Shown: positions 8,990 through 17,760 of the stretch, in pieces
Layout of the letters: the number at the start of each line of letters is the position of its first letter
Position numbering within the stretch: position 1 is the first letter of the stretch
Source: CAVYBY01 sp963766935
GTDB taxonomy: Bacteria > Actinomycetota > UBA4738 > HRBIN12
Assembly: GCA_963766935.1 (NCBI GenBank)
Contig: CAVYBY010000008.1
Location: 1 to 64,000 of the forward strand
Direction: 5' to 3'
DNA length: 64,000 nucleotides
The notes under the pieces: generated by a model
What the model was told of the DNA's origin: nothing
Databases searched by the model: none
Seen by the model: the letters and a program-made list of their open reading frames with translations, nothing else
Made by a program: the position numbers and the translations under genes

Positions 8990-9340
8990 ATGAAGTTCGC
9001 GCTCTTGATCTACGGGGACGAGAAGATGGCGGCGGAAGCCACGCCGGATCAGGTGAAGGCGGAGGGCGACCGGTACGAGGTGTTCACGAACTCGATCGTG
9101 GCCAGCGGGAACTTCCTCGACGGGGACCCGTTCTACCCGACGGCCGGCGCCACCACCGTCGAGGTTCGAGACGGCAAGGCCCAGACGAAGCCCGGGCCGG
9201 CGGATCCGGTCAACCTTCAGCTGAGCGCCTACTACAAGGTCTCGGCCGAGAGCCGCGAGGAGGCCGAAGAGATGGCTTCCCGCATTCCCGGCGCGCAGTA
9301 CGGCACGATCGAGGTCCGGCAGGTCGTCGAGTTCGACTGA
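8990..9340 (+). CDS. YCII-related protein
   Basis: A 116-residue YCII/DUF1330-like ferredoxin-fold protein. It opens MKFALLIYGDEK and ends with EEMASRIPGAQYGTIEVRQV, the usual PF03795 shape in actinobacteria, where such genes often accompany ECF sigma factors. No sigma gene is adjacent here. A ribosome site GGGAGGGCAGG lies just before the ATG. Enzymatic role unknown. Confidence 0.85.
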   Translation: MKFALLIYGDEKMAAEATPDQVKAEGDRYEVFTNSIVASGNFLDGDPFYPTAGATTVEVRDGKAQTKPGPADPVNLQLSAYYKVSAESREEAEEMASRIPGAQYGTIEVRQVVEFD

Positions 9341-9359
9341 ATGGTGGCCGGGCCGGCGT

Positions 9360-10529
9360 TCAGCGGCTGACCGGAGCGCCGGCAAGCGCCGCGATCACGC
9401 CGACGACGCCGGCGCCGACGAGCCCGGCCACCACCCCTTTTCGGAACGCGAGCAACCAGACCGCCGCCAGCCCGAGGATCCCGAGCTGCCACAGGTGCGC
9501 GAGCGCGAGCCCGAGCGGGATGGCCGCACCGGCGATCGCGCCGATGGCGGCCGCGCCGGCGCCGGTCAGGAACGCTTGGACGCGTTCGCTGGCGCGCAGA
9601 CCGGTCGAAGTGCGGACCGCCGCCCAGGACGAACACGAACGAGGGAGCAAACGCGACGAGGGCGGCGAGCAGGCCGCCGCCGATCCCGGCGGCCGCGTAA
9701 CCGACGACGGCCACGGTCTGGACGACGGGGCCCGGGGTGATCTGACCGAGGGCGACGGCGTTGAGGAACTGCGCGTCGCTCATCCAGTGATATGTGGTGA
9801 CCGCGTCGTGCTGCATCAACGGGATGATCACGAAACCGCCCCCGTACGAGAGCGCCCCGACCTTGAAGGCGACCCAGGCGAGCGCGGCCAGCCCGCCGGC
9901 CGCGATGGGAACGGCGAACGGTGCGAACAAGGCAGGCGGCCGGAGCTTGGAGACCGACCCCGGGCGCGAGGCGACGACCTCGAACACGCCGCACACGACC
10001 AACACGAGCACCAGGAAGGGGCCGACGACGGCCGCCGCGACGCCCCCCGCGATGAAATAGGCGAGCCAGCGAGCCCGATTGGCCCGGCGGCCCTGGCTCC
10101 GGCGCCAGCCGGCGGGTGCGAGACCGAGCGCCGCGTGAACCGCGACGACCGGCACGGCGGCGCCCGCCCCGCGGCGGCGCCGCGAACCCACAACGGCGGG
10201 TCCGAGGCGAGGAACAGAATCGAGAGCGCCAGAATGACGACGAGACCCGGGACGATGAAGCACAGGCCGCCGATGATCGCGCCGACCGGGCCGCGCAGAC
10301 GCCAGGCGCAGTAGATGGCGAGCTGGGTCGAAGCCGGGCCCGGAAGCAGGTTGGTGGCGGCGATGCCGTCCTCGAACTCCCGGTCGGAGAGCCAGCCCTG
10401 CTGCTCGACGCAGAGCGTTCGCAGCAGCGCGATGTGGGCCGGCGGGCCGCCGAACCCGGTGACGCCGATGCGCCCCCACTCCCGGGCGATCGTTCCGAGG
10501 CGAACGGTACCGGCGGGGCGCTCGTGCAC
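9360..10529 (-). CDS. chrA: ChrA-type chromate transporter, two frame breaks
   Basis: CHR-family membrane transporter of about 390 residues with two homologous halves; characterised members export chromate. First half: VTGFGGPPAHIALLRT, NLLPGPASTQLAIYCAWRLRG and GLCFIVPGLVVI. Second half: VGALSYGGGFVIIPLMQHD and ALGQITPGPVVQTVAVVGY. The C-terminus is PLGLALAHLWQLGILGLAAV. Frame breaks lie near 10180 and 9615; with both repaired the protein is full length. GTG start (MHERPAGTVRLG). Convergent with the YCII gene. Family call is strong; chromate as the in vivo substrate is inferred. Confidence 0.8.
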
Positions 10530-10561
10530 GGCCGGAGCCTAGTGCCCGAGCTCTGCCGTGC

Positions 10562-11076
10562 TCAGCTCTCGAACGCGGGCGCGAGCTCGGCGCCCCAGCC
10601 ACCGGCCCGGTCGAGCTGACCCTCGACGAGGTCGTTGGCCGGCGTCACGAGGAAGCTCTCGACCGCCGTGACACGGTATCCGCTTCGATCGAGCCGCCGG
10701 GCGATGCCCTTGGCCGCGGATCCCGTGAGGAATGCGGGCTTGTCGAGCCGGGTGCTCGAAGGCGGCGGCGTGCCGTCCCGCCCCGGCCGGCACGGAAACC
10801 AGCCACTCGCGAAGCCCCGGAGCAACCGTTGGTTCCGGATATGCGTTCTTCTTGTCGGCGGCCGCCGTTTTCCGGGTGCTCGCGCGGCTCATTCCGTGCA
10901 CGTGCGTCGGGCCCCCGACGACGAGCAGATCGACGCCCCCGGCCTCGGCCGGTTCGATCTTCGAGACGGGGCCGGCCTCGACCTCGACTCCCCGCCCGCG
11001 GATGGCCGCCGCGATCGCCTCGCCGACGGTCGCGGTGTTGCCGTAGAGCGATTCATAGACGAACCAGCGCTTTCAT
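10562..11076 (-). CDS. flavodoxin-like protein, two frame breaks
   Basis: Short-chain flavodoxin-fold protein of about 170 residues. Removing one T from the TT at about 11060 gives MKALVVYESLYGNTATVGEAIA, the FMN phosphate-binding start. DLLVVGGPTHVHGMSRASTR (the W/GG-P loop) follows, then, after a second break near 10752, TRLDKPAFLTGSAAKGIARR and an ending GGWGAELAPAFES. Family members are redox or signalling flavoproteins of unknown partner. A GAGGAGG ribosome site precedes the ATG at 11076. It lies divergent from the sugar dehydrogenase gene. Confidence 0.7.
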
Positions 11077-11168
11077 CTCGGACGCCTCCTCACGTTCGGA
11101 CTCCATGCTCGCCGTGCGGCGGCGGCCACGCAGGGGCCGGAGGTCCCGGTTCCTGCGGGATTGGGAAC

Positions 11169-12444
11169 ATGCTGCGCATTCGACCGAAAGGTGCTCGCGG
11201 GGTGAGCCAGCAAGCCGTCTTGCTGGCCGGCGTTCTCCTCGTCTCTTCCTGCTCGAGCGGTTCGACGCCGGCGCCCAGCGCACGGGCCACCTCGCCGGCC
11301 GTGTCCTCGCCGTCGCCACCCCCCTCCGCCCCGACCGGTCGCTTCGACCCCGGCGCGGTCAGCCTGGCTCTGCGCCCCGTCGTCTCCGGCCTCGATTCCC
11401 CGTTGCTCGTGACCAACGCCGGTGACGGGAGCGGCCGTCTGTTCGTCGTCGAGCGGCCCGGGCGCATCCTCGAGATCGGCCCCACCTCCAGCACGCCGAG
11501 CACCTTCCTCGACATCTCCGGCCGGATCGCCTCGGGCGGCGAACAGGGCCTGCTCGGCCTCGCCTTCCACCCGGACTACGCCTCGAACGGCCGGTTCTTC
11601 GTCGACTACACCGACACGAACGGCGACACCGTCGTGGCCGAGTACCACGTCTCCGCCGGCGACCCCGACCGCGCCGACCCGGACTCCGAGCGCGGTCTGT
11701 TCGGCATCGACCAGCCCTTCTCGAACCACAACGGCGGCGGGCTCGCCTTCGGGCCCGACGGCTTCCTCTACGTGGCCACGGGCGACGGCGGCAGCGAGGG
11801 CGACCCCGACGGCAACGGCCAGAGGCTCGACACGCTCCTCGGCAAGATGCTGCGGATCGACGTCGACTCGCGAACCGGCGGCCGCGACTACGGCATCCCG
11901 CCGGACAACCCGTTCGCCGGCCGCGCCGATGCCCGGCCCGAGATCTGGGCGTACGGGCTGCGCAACCCGTGGCGCTTCAGCTTCGATCGGGTCACCGGCG
12001 ATCTGTGGATCGGCGACGTCGGCCAGAACGCCTTCGAGGAGATCGACCACGTCGCCGAGCACGAAGGCCGGCGTGAACTACGGCTGGAAGCGGACCGAGG
12101 GGTTCGCCTGCTACGACCCGCAGCGGAGGTGCGACCGCGCGGGCCTGACCGACCCGGTCGCCGTGTACGACCACACGCAGGGGTGCGCGGTGATCGGCGG
12201 GTTCGTGTACCGCGGCACGCGCTGGCCGGAGCTTCAGGGCGCGTATCTCTACTCCGACAGCTGCAGCGGCACGATCTGGGGATTCGACGCGAAGGGCGCG
12301 AACCCGAAACCGGCCGTCCTGCTGCAGACGAACCGCTCGATCAGCTCGTTCGGAGAAGACGATGCCGGCGAGCTCTACGTCACCGACCTGACCGGCGGCG
12401 AGCTGCTCCGGATCGTCGCCCCTGGGATAGGTTCTGGCCGATGA
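11169..12444 (+). CDS. PQQ-dependent sugar dehydrogenase (Gdh/sorbosone family), one frame break
   Basis: Exported six-bladed propeller of the glucose/sorbosone dehydrogenase family; known members oxidise aldoses with PQQ. There is an N-terminal lipoprotein signal (LLAGVLLVSSC, lipobox) and a Ser/Pro/Thr-rich linker. Family blades follow: GEQGLLGLAFHPDYASNG, PFSNHNGGGLAFGPDG, YVATGDGGSEGDP, YGLRNPWRFSFD and GDVGQNAFEEID. A one-base break at about 12065 separates the last part, which reads AGVNYGWKRTEGFACYD through to IVAPGIGSGR. ATG at 11169; an in-frame GTG at 11202 fits the signal peptide equally well. Its stop overlaps the TMEM175 start (ATGA). Confidence 0.8.
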
Positions 12445-13055
12445 GCACCGGCAGAGTGGAGACGTTCGCCGACGGCGTGCTTGCCATCGCCGCGACGCTG
12501 CTGATCCTGAACGTCGACTCGCAGATCCGGGCGACCGACCATCTGGCCCGGGACCTCTTGCAGATCTGGCCCTCCTACGTCGCCTTCGCGGTCAGCTTCC
12601 TCACGATCGGCATCATCTGGGCCAACCACCACACCTTCATGCACCAGATCGAGCGCGCCGACCGGACCTTCCTGATCCTCACCGTTCTGTTCCTTCTGTG
12701 CATCTCGTTCATCCCGTTCCCCACAAGGCTCGTCGCCGAGCACATCCGCGACGAGGGTGCCCGCGCGGCGACTGTCCTGTACGGGATCACGCTCACACTG
12801 ACGGCGGTCATGTTCAACGTGGTCTGGCTCTACGCCTCGGTCGGCCGGCGACTGCTCCGGGAGGATGCGGACCCAAAGGTCGTCGGCGGGATCACGAGGA
12901 GCTACCGGTTGGGGCCCATCTCGTATCTCGCCGTCACGATCGTTGCGCTCGTGCACCCGATCGTCGGCGTCGCGCTGCTCGGACTCGTCGACCTCTCATG
13001 GGTGATCGACAGCGCGGTGTTCGCGCCGCGCGATCGCGCGACGAGCGAACCCTGA
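12441..13055 (+). CDS. TMEM175-family (DUF1211) potassium channel-like protein
   Basis: 204 residues, six membrane segments. TM1 carries the family signature RVETFADGVLAIAATLLIL (RxxxFxDGVxAIAxT), whose small hydrophobic residues form the selectivity layer in bacterial TMEM175 K+ channels. WANHHTFMHQIERADRTF in TM3-loop is also typical. Bacterial homologues are tetramers of a single six-TM unit, and the length here fits. ATGA coupling to the sugar dehydrogenase and one base to the DUF983 gene indicate an operon. Confidence 0.85.
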   Translation: MSTGRVETFADGVLAIAATLLILNVDSQIRATDHLARDLLQIWPSYVAFAVSFLTIGIIWANHHTFMHQIERADRTFLILTVLFLLCISFIPFPTRLVAEHIRDEGARAATVLYGITLTLTAVMFNVVWLYASVGRRLLREDADPKVVGGITRSYRLGPISYLAVTIVALVHPIVGVALLGLVDLSWVIDSAVFAPRDRATSEP

Positions 13056-13056
13056 G

Positions 13057-13467
13057 ATGGATCGGCAACCCGACACCTGGACCGGCCCGGCGGCCCGCGC
13101 CGTCATCGTGCTGCTGCGCGGGCTGCGCCGGCGCTGTCCCCGCTGCGGGGAGCGCAAGATCTTCCGCTCGTGGTACGGGATCAAGTCCCTCTGCCCTCGC
13201 TGCGGTCTTCGCTTCGAGAAGGAGGAGGGCGGCTTCGTCGGCGCCATGACGGTGAACTACCTGGTCACGACCGGCCTGTGGGTCGTGATGCTCATCATCT
13301 GGCTGATCTTCACGGTCCCGGACGTCCCCGTCGCCGCGATCCTGCTCTCGAGCATCGTGCTCATGGTGACCGTGCCGCTGGTCTTCTACCCGCGCTCGAA
13401 GACGATCTGGGCGTCCTTCGAGTACCTGATCGCGAGGAGCGCTGCGGCAAAGGACCTGATGAACTAG
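13057..13467 (+). CDS. DUF983 zinc-ribbon membrane protein
   Basis: 136 residues. Two CxxC knuckles (RRRCPRCGERKIFRSWYG and SLCPRCGLRFEKEEGGFVGA) form a predicted zinc ribbon, followed by two membrane segments (residues ~64-86 and ~90-110). DUF983 proteins have no settled role. One base separates its ATG from the TMEM175 stop, so it is probably co-transcribed and translationally coupled. Confidence 0.88.
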   Translation: MDRQPDTWTGPAARAVIVLLRGLRRRCPRCGERKIFRSWYGIKSLCPRCGLRFEKEEGGFVGAMTVNYLVTTGLWVVMLIIWLIFTVPDVPVAAILLSSIVLMVTVPLVFYPRSKTIWASFEYLIARSAAAKDLMN

Positions 13468-13477
13468 CCTCGTCATC

Positions 13478-16174
13478 GTGGCACAGGGCCCGCTCGCAGA
13501 GACCGACGTCGTCCTGCGGGACGGACGGACCGTACGGGTTCGTCCCGCGCGGTTCGCGGATCGAGACGCGATCGAGGACTACCTGATCGGGCTCTCGGCG
13601 GAATCGCGGCGGCTCCGATTCTGGGGCTCCTCGATCGACGTCCGAGACGTCGCCGCACGCGCGGTCGACGTGGACGGCGAGAACCACGTGACCCTGCTCG
13701 CGACGCCCGGCGACGAGGGCCGCGTCGTGGGCGGGGCCCAGCTCTTCCGCGAAGGCTCGAGCACGCGCGCCGAGGTCAGCTTTAGCGTCGCCGACGAGCT
13801 CCAGAAGCTCGGCCTCGGCTCGATCATGGTCGGTCTGCTCGCCGATGCGGCGACCCGCATCGGCATCGACCGGTTCTTCGCTCACGTTCTGCCCGAGAAC
13901 CACCGGATGATCTCCGTCTTCCGGGACTCGGGGTTCCACGTGTCCATCATCGCCAAGCCCGGGGTCGTGGAGGTCGAGTTCCCGATCGCGATCACGAAGG
14001 AGACGATCGAGCAGTTCGAGGACCGGGAGCGCCTCGCCGGCGCGAACGCCGTCCGCGCCTTCTTCGAGGCCCGCTCGATCGCCGTGATCGGCGCCTCCCG
14101 GGATCCAGCGTCGATCGGCGGGCGGCTCTTTCACAACCTCGTCGCGGCACCCTTCTCGGGCGCGGTCTACCCGGTCAACCCGTCCGCCCCATCGATCCAG
14201 GGCGTCACGTCGTACCCGAGTATCGACGCGATCCCTGGGGCCGTGGATCTCGCCTTCATCGCGGTGCCCGCGCGGGGGGTCCTCGACGCGGCGTCCGCCT
14301 GCGGCGCCAAGGGCGTGCGAGGGCTGGTCGTCATCTCGGCCGGGTTCGGCGAGACCGACGATGAGGGCCGCGCCCGCCAGCACGAGCTGCTGGCGCGGTG
14401 CCGCGCGTCGGGGATGCGCCTCATCGGGCCCAACTGCATGGGCATCGTCAACACCGACCCCGAGGTCCGGCTGAACGGGACGTTCGGGACCGCCGAGCCC
14501 CCCGTGGGGCGCGTGGCGTTCATGTCCCAGTCGGGCGCGCTCGGATTGGCGGTCATGAACCGCGCGGCGGCGCTCGGCCTGGGCCTCTCGACGTTCGTGA
14601 GCGTGGGCAACAAGGCCGACATCTCGGGCAACGACCTGCTCTGCTTCTGGGAGGACGACCCCAGGACGGACGTCGTGCTGCTGTACATGGAGTCGTTCGG
14701 CAACCCGCGCCGGTTCGCCCGCCTGGCCCGGCGCATCGGCCGGACGAAACCGATCATCGCCGTGAAGAGCGGACGAAGCGCGGCCGGGCACCGCGCCACG
14801 TCCTCGCACACGGGGGCGCTGCTCGCCACGAGCGACAGCGCCGTCGACGCCCTCTTCCGCCAGCACGGCGTCATCCGCACCGACACGCTGGAGGAGATGT
14901 TCGACATCGCGACGCTCGTCGCGAACCAGCCGGTCCCCGAGGGTCGCCGCGTGGCCATCGTGACCAACGCCGGGGGCCTGGCCATCCAGTGCGCGGACAC
15001 ATGCGCGGCCAACGGGCTCGAGGTTCCGCAGCTCTCGGACGAGACCCAGGCGGCCCTTCGCGAGTTCCTGCCGGACTCCGCGGGAGTCACCAACCCGGTC
15101 GACATGATCGCCTCGGCGACGGGCGAGGACTACGGGCGGGCGATCGCAACGCTGGGCGCCGACCCGGGGATCGACGCGCTGATCGTGATCTACATCCCGC
15201 CCATCGAGGCCGGAGCGGCCGACGTCGCGCGGCATCTCGTCGATGGGATCGAGGGCCTCGGCCGGCGGATCCCGGTGCTCTCCTGCTTCATGTCCGCGCG
15301 TGGGCTGCCCGAAGCCCTGCGTGCCCCGGGAGTTCGCATCCCGTCGTTCACGTTTCCCGAGCAGGCGGCGATCGCCCTGGCCCGGGCCGCCGAACACGGC
15401 GCCTGGCGGGCGGCGCCCTCAGGATCGATCCCCGAGCTCCCCGACGTCCGGATCGACGAGGCGGCGGCGGTGCTCGCGGAGGCGCTCGCCGGCGGCGAGG
15501 GATGGCTCGGCGCCGAGGCGCTCGCGCGCCTGTTCGACTGCTACGGCATCCCGCTCGTGAAGCAGCGGCTGGTCGCCGACGCGGCGCAGGCGCAGGCGGC
15601 CGCGATCGAGATGGGCGGAACGGTAGCGCTCAAGGCGATGGGGCCGGTCCACAAGACCGAGGCCGGCGCCGTGCGCCTGGACGTCGCGCCCACCGAGGTC
15701 GAGCAGGCTGCGGTCTCGATGGCGGCGGACCTCGGCGACCACGGGGAGCGGCTGGACGGGTTCCTCATCCAGCAGATGGTCCCGCGCGGCGTCGAGATGC
15801 TCGTCGGCGCGGTCTCGGATCCGTCGTTCGGGCCGGTGGTCGCGGTCGGGGCCGGCGGGACGGCGGTGGAGCTGATCCGCGACGTCAGCGTGCGGATCGC
15901 TCCGATCACCGACGTCGACGCCGACTCGATGGTGCACTCGCTCAAGACCTTCCCGCTGCTCGACGGCTTCCGTGGAGCGCCCCCGGCCGACGTCGAGGCG
16001 CTCGTGGATGTGGTGCTGCGGGTCGGCGCGATGGCCGACCGGCATCCGGCGATCGCGGAGATGGACTGCAACCCGGTCGTGGTCCTCGAGCATGGGGTGG
16101 CGGTCGTCGACGCCCGCGTGCGGGTTCGGCCTCCGGCCCCGGAGGAACCGCTGACCGGGTGGACGGCGGGCTAG
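13478..16174 (+). CDS. GNAT acetyltransferase / ADP-forming acyl-CoA synthetase fusion
   Basis: 898 residues, likely cytosolic. N-terminal GNAT domain (about 10-165; LGLGSIMVGLLADAA acetyl-CoA loop and HVLPENHRMISVFRDSGF). Next are a CoA-binding Rossmann domain (SIAVIGASRDPASIGG near 200) and ligase-CoA domains with the phospho-His motif ATSSHTGALL (His about 444). A C-terminal ATP-grasp domain (about 670-890; LVKQRLVADAAQA, MGPVHKTEAGAV, FLIQQMV) completes it. Such proteins (Pat/AcuA-like or PatZ-like) acetylate lysines of other enzymes, or make acyl-CoA with ATP giving ADP. All key motifs are kept. GTG start at 13478; the stop overlaps the convergent NicO stop within CTAG. Here the GNAT unit is N-terminal, whereas in enteric PatZ it is C-terminal. 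Confidence 0.9.
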   Translation: MAQGPLAETDVVLRDGRTVRVRPARFADRDAIEDYLIGLSAESRRLRFWGSSIDVRDVAARAVDVDGENHVTLLATPGDEGRVVGGAQLFREGSSTRAEVSFSVADELQKLGLGSIMVGLLADAATRIGIDRFFAHVLPENHRMISVFRDSGFHVSIIAKPGVVEVEFPIAITKETIEQFEDRERLAGANAVRAFFEARSIAVIGASRDPASIGGRLFHNLVAAPFSGAVYPVNPSAPSIQGVTSYPSIDAIPGAVDLAFIAVPARGVLDAASACGAKGVRGLVVISAGFGETDDEGRARQHELLARCRASGMRLIGPNCMGIVNTDPEVRLNGTFGTAEPPVGRVAFMSQSGALGLAVMNRAAALGLGLSTFVSVGNKADISGNDLLCFWEDDPRTDVVLLYMESFGNPRRFARLARRIGRTKPIIAVKSGRSAAGHRATSSHTGALLATSDSAVDALFRQHGVIRTDTLEEMFDIATLVANQPVPEGRRVAIVTNAGGLAIQCADTCAANGLEVPQLSDETQAALREFLPDSAGVTNPVDMIASATGEDYGRAIATLGADPGIDALIVIYIPPIEAGAADVARHLVDGIEGLGRRIPVLSCFMSARGLPEALRAPGVRIPSFTFPEQAAIALARAAEHGAWRAAPSGSIPELPDVRIDEAAAVLAEALAGGEGWLGAEALARLFDCYGIPLVKQRLVADAAQAQAAAIEMGGTVALKAMGPVHKTEAGAVRLDVAPTEVEQAAVSMAADLGDHGERLDGFLIQQMVPRGVEMLVGAVSDPSFGPVVAVGAGGTAVELIRDVSVRIAPITDVDADSMVHSLKTFPLLDGFRGAPPADVEALVDVVLRVGAMADRHPAIAEMDCNPVVVLEHGVAVVDARVRVRPPAPEEPLTGWTAG

Positions 16175-17688
16175 AAGACCTGGGTCAGCCCGCGGGTCGT
16201 GAGAAACACGCCGACGCCGACGATCGCGGCCGCCGACGCCACGGGGATGAGCCTCCCGAGCCCGGACGACAGACGCGCCGTCACGACCTCCCGCGTCTTG
16301 AGGGCCCCCAGGGCCACGACGATCAGCGCCGTCGCCAGCCCGGCGCTGAACGCAAGCACGAGCGCGAGCCCGTAGACGGTGCGGTGGGCCTGGATGGCGC
16401 CGAGCAGCACGAGCAGCGCGCTCGGCGCCGGCAGGATGCCGCCGGCCAGCGCGAGGGCCGTCAACGAGCGCGGAGAAAGGGGATGGCCCTGAAGCCCCCC
16501 GTGCGTATGCCCGTGGTCGTGACCACGCTCGTGATCGTGCTCGTGGGCCCGGACGCGTGCGCGTCCGCGAACGCGGCGCGTCGGGAGCCGGCGGCGGGCG
16601 GCGGCCTCGTCGTCACGCTTGAGCCGCGCCCAGCCCGAGAGCCGTGAGATCAGCAAGGCGACCCCGAGCCCGAGGGCGATGAGCCCCGACGTCAGCCCGA
16701 GCCACGGGTACAGCCGCTCCGGACGGAATGTGTGTTCGAGCGAGAGCACCAGCAGCCCGAGACCGAGGACCGAGGCCGTGTGCATCAGGGCGACAGCCGA
16801 TCCCGCGGCGACCGCCTGACGCGCCGTCGATCCGGCTCCCGTCATGTACGCCGCGGTCAGCGTCTTGCCGTGCCCGGGCAGCATGGCGTGCCACGCGCCG
16901 AGCCCGGCCGCGATCAGACCGGCCAGGAGCAGCAGCGGAAGACCGCGCTTCTGCAACAAACCGGCGAACGCTCCGACATCGGTGCCCCCGGGCCGGCCGT
17001 TGGGCCCGACGGTCGGCTCGGGCGACGGCGAGGGCAGCGGCGGCGGCACGGCTCCGGCCGGACCGGCGCCGAGGAACGACGTCGTCATCGACGTGACCTG
17101 CGGCTGGTTGACGAGCAGATTCGGCGGGTAGAAGCGAAGTCCGTCGGACAGGCTCGTCGTCGGCGCGCTCGAGCCCGAGAGCGTGACCCCGCCGTCTCCC
17201 ACGGCGGTGATCTCGTACCAGCCGGTCTCGCCCTTGTTGTTCGCGTCGGTGTAGGCGATCGTCCCGCGCCCGGAGACCGGCGCCGTGAAGACGCCGTCGA
17301 ACCGAAGCGTGAAGAATCCGTCGTCGGCGTTCGGCAGGAGCGCGCCGCGGGTGCTGCGGATCGAGATGGCTTCGGGCCGGCCGTCCACCGTCAGGCTCAG
17401 CTTGGCAACGATCGACGGCGCATACGACGCCGCCCAAGCGTCCATCTCGGCTTGGGAACCTTGCTCGTCCCTGTTCGTATCGATCGAAGGGAACAGCTGG
17501 AGTGACGGAACCTCCGCCAGCTGGACGGCGTAGCCGATCCGGATCTCACCGGGGACGACGGTGATCGCGCTGTAGCGGCTGATCGTGAAGGTCCCGAGTG
17601 GGTGCGCCAGGGCCACCGAGGGCCACATTGCAAGCAGCCCCGCAAGCCCGAGCAGGGCCGGGAGCCTCCGGATCAGGGGTTTTGTCAT
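16171..17688 (-). CDS. NicO/RcnA-type nickel-cobalt exporter with extracytoplasmic N-terminal domain
   Basis: 505 residues: signal peptide (MTKPLIRRLPALLGLAGLL), a beta-rich external domain to about 215 with an EF-hand-like DTNRDEQGSQAE, a Pro-rich linker, then six membrane segments. The family motif HAMLPGHGKTLTAAY marks TM2. A cytoplasmic loop holds a histidine-rich stretch (HEHDHERGHDHGHTHGG), as in RcnA, suited to metal capture. C-terminal GGILPAPSALLVLLGAI is the second family motif. Predicted Ni/Co efflux at the cytoplasmic membrane. Divergent from ppx with 72 bases between. Confidence 0.88.
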   Translation of the reverse strand: MTKPLIRRLPALLGLAGLLAMWPSVALAHPLGTFTISRYSAITVVPGEIRIGYAVQLAEVPSLQLFPSIDTNRDEQGSQAEMDAWAASYAPSIVAKLSLTVDGRPEAISIRSTRGALLPNADDGFFTLRFDGVFTAPVSGRGTIAYTDANNKGETGWYEITAVGDGGVTLSGSSAPTTSLSDGLRFYPPNLLVNQPQVTSMTTSFLGAGPAGAVPPPLPSPSPEPTVGPNGRPGGTDVGAFAGLLQKRGLPLLLLAGLIAAGLGAWHAMLPGHGKTLTAAYMTGAGSTARQAVAAGSAVALMHTASVLGLGLLVLSLEHTFRPERLYPWLGLTSGLIALGLGVALLISRLSGWARLKRDDEAAARRRLPTRRVRGRARVRAHEHDHERGHDHGHTHGGLQGHPLSPRSLTALALAGGILPAPSALLVLLGAIQAHRTVYGLALVLAFSAGLATALIVVALGALKTREVVTARLSSGLGRLIPVASAAAIVGVGVFLTTRGLTQVF

Positions 17689-17760
17689 CTACGAGATCAT
17701 CGGCATCCTAGACGGGGGGTGAAGCCGGGGGTTCCGCGGCTGTGCCACCATGGTGCCCTG

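Noticed and set aside
13361..15397. 678-codon leftward open frame opposite the acyl-CoA synthetase
   Set aside because: Low-complexity Arg/Asp/Gly composition; every segment mirrors conserved motifs of the forward gene.
16510..16570. His-rich repeat in the NicO gene as an inserted repeat element
   Set aside because: Histidine-rich cytoplasmic loops are normal in RcnA/NicO metal exporters.
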